The translations under genes and the position numbers were made by a program. A stretch of 20,401 nt of DNA from Gemmatimonadota bacterium (lineage in GTDB: Bacteria; Gemmatimonadota; Gemmatimonadetes; Gemmatimonadales; GWC2-71-9), in NCBI GenBank assembly GCA_003220905.1, contig QHTS01000009.1:1-20401 (forward strand). The letters are read 5' to 3'. Shown here in pieces: positions 7,194 through 13,526 of this stretch (position 1 is the stretch's first letter; every line of letters begins with the position of its first letter). Below the pieces are notes generated by a model. The model worked only from the letters and a program-made list of their open reading frames with translations. It did no database searches and was not told the origin of the DNA.

Positions 7194-8090
7194 ATCGTGA
7201 CCAAGCCTGGCCTCACGGTGCACCGCCTCGAGCTGTTCCTCGCCGTCTTGGACCATGGTGGGGTGGGCCGCGCCGCCCAGGCCTGCCACATCAGCCAGCC
7301 CGCCGTCTCCGAGCACCTGCGTGGACTGGAAGCGCACTTTGGCGTCCGACTCGTCGAGCGTCACGGGCAGCGCGTACGGCCGACTGCGGCGGCGCGCGTG
7401 GTAGAGCCATACGCGCGCCAGGCCCTCGCGTTGCTGCGTACCGCCGAGCAAGCGGCGGGCGAGGTGCGCGGGCTTCGGGCGGGCTCCCTCACGATCGGCG
7501 CCAGCACGACTCCCGGCACCTACCTCCTGCCGGCCGCACTCGGCCGGTTCCATGCGGCCCATCCCGGGATCGCCCTGAGCCTCGAGATCAGCGATACCCG
7601 GGAGATCGAGCGCTCGGTGGCGGTGGGTCAACTGGAGCTGGGAGTGATCGGCGAAGCGCCGCTCGTGCCCGGGCTAGCTGCGGAACCCTGGGTGAAGGAC
7701 GAGTTGGTGCTCATCGTCCCGCGCGGCCACCCGTTCGCGCGACGCCGGGCCGTGGCCGCGCACGCGATTGCGGGCGAGTCCTACATCGCTCGCGAGCAAG
7801 GGTCGAGCACCCGCGGCGTGGCGGAACGCTATCTCGCGCGGCTGGGGGTGACGCTCACGCCGGCGATGGAACTCGGAAGCACCGAGGCGATTCGGGAGGC
7901 AGTCGCCGCGGGCCTCGGGGTGGCGCTGGTGTCGCGTCACGCGGTCTTGGCGCGGGATCGGCGGATCGTGGCCGCGCGGCTCGCCGGCCCCCGCTGGACG
8001 CGGGATCTTCTGATTGTGCGGCGTCTCGGGACGCCGCTGGGGCCCGCAGCCGCCGCCCTCCGGGACCTGCTCCTCGAGTCTCGTGTTTAG
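7191..8090 (+). CDS. LysR-family transcriptional regulator
   Basis: A 299-residue LysR-type regulator. The N-terminal winged HTH spans about residues 9-68 (GRAAQACHISQPAVSEHLRGLE), followed by a linker helix and an effector-binding domain with the usual start GSLTIGASTTPGTYLLP. The overall pattern resembles the CysB/CbbR side of the family, which senses sulfur or central metabolites, but the effector is unknown. The frame is open upstream to 7068, but the ATG at 7191 fits the family N-terminus. It is transcribed divergently from the cupin-methyltransferase-rhodanese/MBL-MFS operon, with 111 bp between starts, so it most likely controls that operon. Its ribosome site is weak (GATAGGG) and overlaps the operator-like repeat, consistent with autoregulation. 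Confidence 0.93.
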   Translation: MIVTKPGLTVHRLELFLAVLDHGGVGRAAQACHISQPAVSEHLRGLEAHFGVRLVERHGQRVRPTAAARVVEPYARQALALLRTAEQAAGEVRGLRAGSLTIGASTTPGTYLLPAALGRFHAAHPGIALSLEISDTREIERSVAVGQLELGVIGEAPLVPGLAAEPWVKDELVLIVPRGHPFARRRAVAAHAIAGESYIAREQGSSTRGVAERYLARLGVTLTPAMELGSTEAIREAVAAGLGVALVSRHAVLARDRRIVAARLAGPRWTRDLLIVRRLGTPLGPAAAALRDLLLESRV

Positions 8091-8148
8091 CCCCTTCTCG
8101 CGGTGGCCAGCCAGTGATCGTGGCGTTCAAGGACGGCGGTCGGGCGAC

Positions 8149-8544
8149 CTAGCTCTCTGGCTCTAATCCTTCAATCCGATGCGCCTCCTGCTCGCTCGGT
8201 CGCGCGTTTGCCGGCCTGTACATAATGACTCGCGCTCGCTCCAGCGTGATCAGCCCGCCGCCGATCAGCTCATCGAGGTCGGGCAGGATCGACTGGATGG
8301 CTTCCTCGGTCTCCACCACCTCGATGACGATCGGGAGGTCGAGCGACAGGCGGAGCACCTTCTCCGTATGGACCGCGCTCCCGGCACCGAACCCGGCGAC
8401 GCCGCGCAGCACGGTCGCACCGGCGAGCCCCTTCTAGCGGAAACGCTCGAGCAGAGCCTCGTAGAGGGGTTTCCCGTGGTACTTGTCGCTCACACCGATG
8501 AGAATGCGCATCAGCGTGCGTTCACCCTTGAAGCGATGCGGCAT
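8149..8544 (-). pseudogene. DUF190 family protein with in-frame amber codon
   Basis: The minus strand encodes a recognisable DUF190 protein: a start MPHRFKGERTLMRILIGVSD at 8544, with AGGAG 12 nt upstream, then EALLERFR, a TAG at 8436-8434 (codon 37), and KGLAGATVLRGVAGFGAGS through to the TAG at 8149. Reading frame and family pattern continue unbroken across the TAG, so this is a point nonsense change, for example from a CAG Gln codon. DUF190 genes commonly sit next to crcB, as here. The product is truncated at 36 residues unless an internal GTG (8412) restarts it or the base is a sequence error. Nothing suggests pyrrolysine use. Confidence 0.75.
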
Positions 8545-8554
8545 AGCGGCGCTC

Positions 8555-8777
8555 CTATAAGAGCCGGTTGGCCAGGGCGGTACCTGCGACGACGGCGGTG
8601 AGGCAGCCGAGAATGGTCCCGCCCATGTAAAGTCCCGCGTGCCAGTACTGACTATCGCGCAACAGCGTCATCGTCTCGTAGCTGAATGTCGGCCCGGGTT
8701 TGGATCCAGCCCTGAAGCCCGTAGCGGGCGACCGTGCCCAGGATTCCGCCGAGCGCGATGTACGCGAGCACCGTCAT
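8555..8777 (-). pseudogene. crcB: crcB (fluoride channel) remnant with internal deletion
   Basis: CrcB/Fluc forms a small dual-topology fluoride channel. The first ~30 codons from an ATG at 8777 match the CrcB N-terminus (MTVLAYIALGGILGTVARYG), and a second frame from about 8686 matches the C-terminus (FSYETMTLLRD, then the last helix) to the TAG at 8555. The middle ~50 residues, including the GTLxVN and GGFTTFS segments that line the pore, are missing, and the two parts are in different frames. Only about 73 codons remain of a usual ~125. The stop overlaps the DUF190 ribosome site, so the pair was an operon. I saw no fluoride riboswitch in the short space up to the tRNA. Confidence 0.7.
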
Positions 8778-8841
8778 TCCGGCGCGACTGGCGCCGCCAA
8801 GCAGTACCGCATCTAGGAGCGCGTGGCTAAGTTAGGGGGCC

Positions 8842-8913
8842 GCCACCGTAGCTCAGTGGTAGAGCTCTCGATTCGTAATCGAGCGGTCGTCGGTTCAAAT
8901 CCGACCGGTGGCT
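8842..8913 (+). tRNA. tRNA-Thr (anticodon CGU)
   Basis: A full cloverleaf can be folded: acceptor GCCACCG with CGGTGGC, D-stem GCTC/GAGC, anticodon stem CTCGA/TCGAG around the loop TTCGTAA, and T-stem GTCGG/CCGAC around TTCAAAT. The anticodon CGT reads ACG (Thr). The discriminator base is T and the CCA end is not encoded. Confidence 0.95.
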
Positions 8914-8931
8914 TCTGACCTGTCGCTGTGA

Positions 8932-8960
8932 TTGACACCCCCTCCGACCAGGGATAGTGT
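8932..8960 (+). promoter_or_regulatory. Candidate sigma-70 promoter for the two-TM protein
   Basis: A perfect -35 TTGACA (8932-8937), a 17-bp spacer and a weak -10 TAGTGT (8955-8960) lie about 30 nt before the start at 8991, with no other gene between the tRNA and that start. The -10 matches only half of the consensus. Confidence 0.5.
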
Positions 8961-8990
8961 AGATACTGTCCCGCCCAAGGCTCGAAATCC

Positions 8991-9617
8991 ATGACCGCGC
9001 AGGCGCCTCGCCCGTCCGTGCCCCGCTCGTCCTTCGCCGCTGCGCTCAAGGACTACACCTTCATCCGACCGGGCATCGCGGTCTCGATCAGCGCGGCCTG
9101 CCTCATCGCCGCCGTGATCATCGGGGTCTTCCTGATCGGTTCACTCAAGCGGGCGACGGTGATCGTGGACGTGGCTCGGCGGACCGTGTTCACCCTGCAC
9201 GGCTACAACGCCGCCCTGGAGACGTGGCAGCAGCTCGTCGTGAGCGAGGATCCCGAGCTGAAGAAGCCCGAGTCCCGGGCGCTGCGCGATAGGATCCGCT
9301 CAGCCTTGACGGGTGAGCTTCAGAAGCTCGCCGCGGCGACGCAGGATGCCTCGCAGCGCACGCTCATCGAGACGGTGATCAAAGGGCTCCAGGCCGGGAA
9401 CGTCGGGCTGAACGAGGCGGGCCGGCAGGCAATGGTCGTGGTACTCGCCCGCCAGGACGAAGCGATGCTCGAGGCCGTGGGAGTGTCGCAGCGCGCCGTG
9501 CTGCTGTCCGCTGTGCTGATCGCCCTCACGGTAGTCGCCGCCGGGACGCTCGTGGTCCCGATGGCGTGGCTCTACATCAGGTTCAAACGGGGTGCCCTTA
9601 TTCGGGTCGCCGCGTAA
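8991..9617 (+). CDS. Two-transmembrane protein with periplasmic helical domain
   Basis: A 208-residue membrane protein that I do not recognise by name. It has a cytoplasmic N-terminus, one membrane helix (about 29-50), an alpha-helical region of about 115 residues rich in Ala, Gln, Leu and charged residues, and a second helix (about 169-196), then only 12 residues. The layout resembles the sensory half (four-helix-bundle type) of chemoreceptors or sensor kinases, but no HAMP, kinase or signalling domain follows. It could be a stand-alone accessory sensor or a truncated receptor. The start has AAGG about 10 nt upstream and a promoter-like sequence before it. It stands alone between the tRNA and the convergent cytochrome gene. 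Confidence 0.75.
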   Translation: MTAQAPRPSVPRSSFAAALKDYTFIRPGIAVSISAACLIAAVIIGVFLIGSLKRATVIVDVARRTVFTLHGYNAALETWQQLVVSEDPELKKPESRALRDRIRSALTGELQKLAAATQDASQRTLIETVIKGLQAGNVGLNEAGRQAMVVVLARQDEAMLEAVGVSQRAVLLSAVLIALTVVAAGTLVVPMAWLYIRFKRGALIRVAA

Positions 9618-9639
9618 CGGCTGGGAGGTCGGTTCTGAT

Positions 9640-10056
9640 TCAGCGGGGCGGCGGCGCTCGGTGCGGTCGCCCGGGAGCGAGACGGCCGGCGCTCCGCTCG
9701 CGCACGTAGGCATAGATCCGATCGATCAGCTCGTCGTCAAGGAGCGGATCGAACCCCTTCATCTCTTTGCTTTCCGTTCCTCGGTGGACGACCACGCGGA
9801 ACGAGTCGGGCGTGACGCCACCCTCGGCCGTGATAGCAAACAGGAGGTCAGGCGCCGTGAAGCCCCCGGTCGCGTTCTCACCGTGGCAGCGGGCGCAGTA
9901 CACCTGATAATACTTCCACCCCTGGTACACGGGCTCCGTGACCGCGAGCTTGTCCGGCACGGTATCCCGCTGCTGAGCTCGGAGCGACGGGCCAGCTGCG
10001 CCTGCCACGGCGAGCGCGGCGAGTCCGACAACCGCGATCTGGACGTCGAGTGCCAC
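9640..10056 (-). CDS. Exported c-type cytochrome
   Basis: A 138-residue monohaem cytochrome c. An N-terminal signal (about residues 5-27) sends it across the membrane. Haem is attached at CARCH (Cys54, Cys57, His58), and Met99 in KEMKGF is the likely sixth ligand, followed by the usual C-terminal helix (DDELIDRIYAYV) and a basic, Pro-rich tail. The open frame runs upstream to 10299, but that part overlaps the Rieske gene and has no family character; the GTG at 10056, 5 nt after the Rieske stop, is the sensible start, though its ribosome site is weak. It is the last gene of the Rieske/membrane-protein cluster and probably accepts electrons from the Rieske protein. Confidence 0.87.
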   Translation of the reverse strand: MALDVQIAVVGLAALAVAGAAGPSLRAQQRDTVPDKLAVTEPVYQGWKYYQVYCARCHGENATGGFTAPDLLFAITAEGGVTPDSFRVVVHRGTESKEMKGFDPLLDDELIDRIYAYVRERSAGRLAPGRPHRAPPPR

Positions 10057-10061
10057 GGCGA

Positions 10062-10556
10062 CTAGAGCTTCACCACCGCCGCTTCCCACCCGGCGAGGTC
10101 TTTGTCCTGCTGGTACGCTGTCGCGAGGTCGACCACGATCGTGTCGCCGCTCTTGCGCAGCGCATACCGGTCCATGCCGCGCGTGGCGCGTCCTTCGATG
10201 AAGATCCCCGTCGGCTGATACTTGCTGTGGTGCTTCGGGCACTCGAAGCGCTGCATGTCGTCGTACCAGCGCAGCGCGGTGCGCTGGTGCGGGCACCACA
10301 GGACGAAGGCGTAAACTGCGTTCTGGTAGCGGACCACGATCACGGCGCGATCCTTGTCGATACCGGCTCCGTCCCGTGCTGGAAGGGGATAGACGGCCTC
10401 GTCGCCCAGGACCTGGAGAGAGGACAGAAACTCGACGGGGAGGGCGGCGAAGGCGATAAACAGGCCGGCGTCACACAGGAATGCGCGGCGCGGAACCGCA
10501 GCGCACTCCCTGCACGACGCCGCCGCAGTCGCCGAGGGGAAGTTAGGCTTGCGCAT
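10062..10556 (-). CDS. Rieske [2Fe-2S] protein
   Basis: A 164-residue Rieske protein. The cluster ligands are visible as C-P-H (Cys88, His90) and C-P-K-H (Cys106, His109). The second box has KHHS where bc1-type proteins have CHGS, and the two extra disulfide cysteines of bc1 Rieske proteins are absent, so it resembles arsenite-oxidase or dioxygenase-type Rieske domains. The N-terminus has a twin-arginine-like segment (RRAFLC) followed by a hydrophobic helix (about 27-46), which suggests folded export or a membrane anchor. The gene sits 22 nt after the four-helix membrane protein and 5 nt before the cytochrome c, indicating one redox unit. Confidence 0.88.
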   Translation of the reverse strand: MRKPNFPSATAAASCRECAAVPRRAFLCDAGLFIAFAALPVEFLSSLQVLGDEAVYPLPARDGAGIDKDRAVIVVRYQNAVYAFVLWCPHQRTALRWYDDMQRFECPKHHSKYQPTGIFIEGRATRGMDRYALRKSGDTIVVDLATAYQQDKDLAGWEAAVVKL

Positions 10557-10578
10557 AGGGGCGTCCCAGAAAGAGCGC

Positions 10579-11091
10579 TCAGGCGCTCCTGAGGAGCGTG
10601 CCCGCGAGAATCAGCGTGAGCCAGAGAGCGATGCTCGCGCCCGAAATGTAGCGGAGCCGGGCCCAGAGAACCGGCGAGTCCGGCTGCTCGCCCTGCCGCA
10701 GCGCCGTCTCGGTGCGGGACAGAAGGTACCCGTTCGTGAGCAACAGCGCGAGCAGCGTCATCTTGACCCAGAAGACCCAGGAGCGAGCGAACGTCTCGAT
10801 GTCGGCGAGAAACAGCAGGAAGCCGCTCGAGATCGCGATCACGAGACCCAGCATGACCGGGCGATGGACCGTGTGCAGGTGCTGGAGGTGGCGGATCTGC
10901 CCCGAGATGCGGGCGGCCATCGCGATGAAGGTCTCACGGTCGGTCGCGATCGCGAAGCCCCCGCCCAGGAAGATGCCGGCCAGATGGAGAAAGGTGAGGG
11001 TAGTCTGGACCGCAGGATTGTTGCGGTAGAGCGACGACCACGGCTCGAGGACGCGCGTGAGCCCGTCCACCACTCCCCTCACCAGGAGCAC
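10579..11091 (-). CDS. Four-helix membrane protein with His cluster, putative haem b or quinone site
   Basis: A 170-residue integral membrane protein with four predicted helices (about 31-48, 78-97, 104-124 and 145-167). His36 lies in the first helix, and a loop carries His68, His71, His73 and His76 just before helix two. Helix-borne histidines in a small four-helix protein suggest b-type haem binding, as in CopD-like and cytochrome b561-like families, but I cannot name the family. The start is a GTG at 11091, because an in-frame TAG lies just upstream; GGAGG is 17 nt away, a long spacing. It begins 24 nt after the kinase stop and is followed closely by the Rieske and cytochrome c genes. Confidence 0.75.
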   Translation of the reverse strand: MLLVRGVVDGLTRVLEPWSSLYRNNPAVQTTLTFLHLAGIFLGGGFAIATDRETFIAMAARISGQIRHLQHLHTVHRPVMLGLVIAISSGFLLFLADIETFARSWVFWVKMTLLALLLTNGYLLSRTETALRQGEQPDSPVLWARLRYISGASIALWLTLILAGTLLRSA

Positions 11092-11115
11092 GGCGAATCC
11101 AACCTATTCCTCCGG

Positions 11116-13380
11116 TCAGCCGAGCCCCAGCTTCTGCACCAGCGAGCCGTACCTCGGGTCCGACCGCAGGGGGTCGAGCCAGGGGGCCACTCGCAGGAAC
11201 ATGAGCCCGGGGTCTCGAAGCTGGAATGCCCGCTCCAACTGCTCGAACGCCCGATCCTTCGCGTCCAGCGCCGTGAGCAGAAACGCCGAGAGGAGGGCCA
11301 ACCGGTCCGCGCCCGCCAGCTTGGGCTCCAGCTCCTCCAGTATCCTGCGCGCTTCTTCTTTCTTCCCCGACGCGGCGGAGGCATACCCCAACATCAGCTT
11401 GTACAGGGTCTTGGATCCGGGGCGCTCCATCTGCTTCCGGATATCGGCGATCGCCTCATCGTACGCTCCCTTCGCGACATAAACCCACCAGAGCACTAGG
11501 CGGGCGCCTAGGAAGTCGGGGTCCATCTCCAAGGTCTTCTGGAACTCCTCGATCGCCTCGTCGTAGCGGCGGGCGTAGTAAAGCACCCACCCTACCGCAC
11601 GATTCACCGGAACCGAGAGGGGGTCGAGCTGCTGGGCGCGCTTGATCTCGACCAGAGCTTCGGCGTGCCGTCCGAGCGCGGCTAGATACTCGGCGAACCA
11701 CTGGTGCGCGTTCACGTAACTCGCGCTGAGCTCCAGCGCGCGCCTGAACTCCCGCTCCGCACCCCGCCAATCCAAATCGCCGAGCCAGCGGGCGTAGGCC
11801 AGCGACGTGTGCGCTTCGGCGAGGGTGTCGTCCAGTTCCAGGGCCTTCAACGCCATAGCCTTCGCCTGCGCTAAGCACTCCGTCGCGGGCTTGGAGCTGA
11901 GCCCGATGCTGAGAAGCTCGTAGGCGTCGGCTAGACCAGCGTAGGCCAGCGCGTAGCCGGGATCCTTGGCGATGGCTCCCTCGAAATGACCGATCGCTTT
12001 CTGTACCTCGGCTTCGGACCACTTGTTCGCGTGATAGCGGCCAAGGAGATACAGGTTGTACGCCTCGGCCTGGTCGGTCGGCTTCTTTTCGAGCCGCTGC
12101 TTCTCTTCCGGGGACAGAGCCGTGGCCAGCGCCCCGGCAATCTGCTGCGCCAACTCGCTCTGAACCTCGAAAACGTCGAGCAGCTGGCGGTCGTAGGTCT
12201 CGCCCCAGAGTTGCTTCGCGGTCCGTGGATCGACCAGGCGGGCAACGATCCGCACCCGCGGCCCGGCCCGACGGACGCTTCCTTCGAGGATCGTCGCCAC
12301 GCCAAGCTCCTCCGCGATCGCGGCAATCCTCTTGCCCGTCTTCTTGTACTGCATCGTCGACGTGCGGCACACGACCTTCAGCGCCGCTATCTTGGACAGC
12401 GTGGAGATGATGTCGTCAGTGACCCCGTCGCTGAAGTACTCATTCTCCGGGTCGGCGCTCATGTTCTCGAACGGCAGCACGGCGACGGACCGCGCGACGG
12501 TGATGTCGTGGAGCATTGCCTGCGCCGTCCCCACCGCGATCGCCACGGTCACCGGGGTGCCCAGGGCTTCGGCGAACCGAGCGGCCGACATGAACCGATC
12601 GGCGGGCAGTGTGGCCAGTGCCTTCTTCACCGCCGCATCGACCGCTTCCGGAACCAGCTCGCGCACCGCGCGGAGCGATCCGATCGGGCTCGTCAACCGG
12701 TTGGCGATCACCGCCTCGAGCGTGTTCCCCGCGAACGGTGGCTGGCCCACCAGCATTTCGAAGAGCACGCAGCCGAGGCTGTAGACGTCGCTCCGGCCGT
12801 CGAAATACTGGCTCCCCTCGGCCTGTTCCGGGCTCATGTAGGCCAGAGTGCCGATCACCCGCGGCCCGGTCAACGATTGGGCGCTGGCCACCCCGATAGC
12901 TCGGGCGATGCCGAAATCCGCCACGACGGCGTGGCCTGCATCCTGCAAGATGTTCGCCGGCTTGATGTCCCGATGCACCACGCCGCAGCTATGCGCGTAG
13001 CTCAGCGCGTCCGCCACCTCGCGAGCGATCTGGAGCGCTTCGTCGACCGGGAGTTGACGTTCCCGGGCCAGGCGCTCGCGCAGCGACTCTCCCTCGACAT
13101 AGGGCATGACATAATAGAGCAACCCGTCGGCTTCATCCGAATCGTACAGCGGCAGGATGTGAGGGTGGTGGAGGCGGGCGGCGATCTGAATCTCCTGGAG
13201 AAACCGGGCTGCCCCGAGCGACGCAGCCAGCTCGGGCCGGAGCACTTTCAGAGCAACCGCACGCTCATACTTCAAATCCTGGGCGAGGAAGACGTCTGCC
13301 ATTCCTCCGTGCCCCACTTCCCGCTGGACCTTGTAACGGCCAGCGAGCGCTGAGGTCAGGCGTTCAAATAGCTCGGCCAC
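11116..13380 (-). CDS. Ser/Thr protein kinase with TolB-like region and TPR repeats
   Basis: A 754-residue protein. Residues ~15-275 are a PknB-like kinase: Gly loop GHGGMADV, Lys45 in ALKVL, catalytic HRDIKPAN (Asp138, Lys140), DFG (155-157), and SPEQ in the activation segment. Residues ~297-400 form a TolB/FlgO-like region (VAVLPFENMSADPENEYFSDG) of the kind found in adenylate cyclase-TPR and kinase-TPR proteins. Residues ~435-750 are TPR-like helical repeats for protein contacts. Such fusions are abundant in Gemmatimonadota and Acidobacteria. No clear membrane helix separates kinase and TolB-like parts, so it is probably cytoplasmic. The start is the GTG at 13380. The redox genes follow after 24 nt and may be co-transcribed; targets are unknown. 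Confidence 0.9.
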   Translation of the reverse strand: MAELFERLTSALAGRYKVQREVGHGGMADVFLAQDLKYERAVALKVLRPELAASLGAARFLQEIQIAARLHHPHILPLYDSDEADGLLYYVMPYVEGESLRERLARERQLPVDEALQIAREVADALSYAHSCGVVHRDIKPANILQDAGHAVVADFGIARAIGVASAQSLTGPRVIGTLAYMSPEQAEGSQYFDGRSDVYSLGCVLFEMLVGQPPFAGNTLEAVIANRLTSPIGSLRAVRELVPEAVDAAVKKALATLPADRFMSAARFAEALGTPVTVAIAVGTAQAMLHDITVARSVAVLPFENMSADPENEYFSDGVTDDIISTLSKIAALKVVCRTSTMQYKKTGKRIAAIAEELGVATILEGSVRRAGPRVRIVARLVDPRTAKQLWGETYDRQLLDVFEVQSELAQQIAGALATALSPEEKQRLEKKPTDQAEAYNLYLLGRYHANKWSEAEVQKAIGHFEGAIAKDPGYALAYAGLADAYELLSIGLSSKPATECLAQAKAMALKALELDDTLAEAHTSLAYARWLGDLDWRGAEREFRRALELSASYVNAHQWFAEYLAALGRHAEALVEIKRAQQLDPLSVPVNRAVGWVLYYARRYDEAIEEFQKTLEMDPDFLGARLVLWWVYVAKGAYDEAIADIRKQMERPGSKTLYKLMLGYASAASGKKEEARRILEELEPKLAGADRLALLSAFLLTALDAKDRAFEQLERAFQLRDPGLMFLRVAPWLDPLRSDPRYGSLVQKLGLG

Positions 13381-13526
13381 TGATGGACTCTACTGAATGT
13401 CTAGACCTTCCGGGTGGGCAGCGGGACGTGGGACGAACGACGTGGCGTCGTGTCACCTCGTCTGACTCGGATTCTGATAGTCCAGGCACATTCTATCTCC
13501 CGGACGCCCCCCCGGTAAGTGTCCCC

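Noticed and set aside
8434..8436. TAG in DUF190 read as pyrrolysine
   Set aside because: Nothing suggests Pyl machinery, DUF190 is not a Pyl family, and the neighbouring crcB is also broken; a nonsense mutation or sequence error is simpler.
8778..8841. Fluoride riboswitch upstream of crcB
   Set aside because: The interval is short and I could not find the conserved riboswitch core sequences or pseudoknot pairing.
8813..9049. Minus-strand 78-codon frame containing GFEPTTARLRIESSTTELR
   Set aside because: This is the well-known spurious translation of a tRNA gene on the opposite strand (tRNA-Thr at 8842-8913).
11986..13353. Plus-strand open frame of 455 codons opposite the kinase
   Set aside because: Arg/His-rich shadow of high-GC coding; the minus strand carries the kinase motifs.
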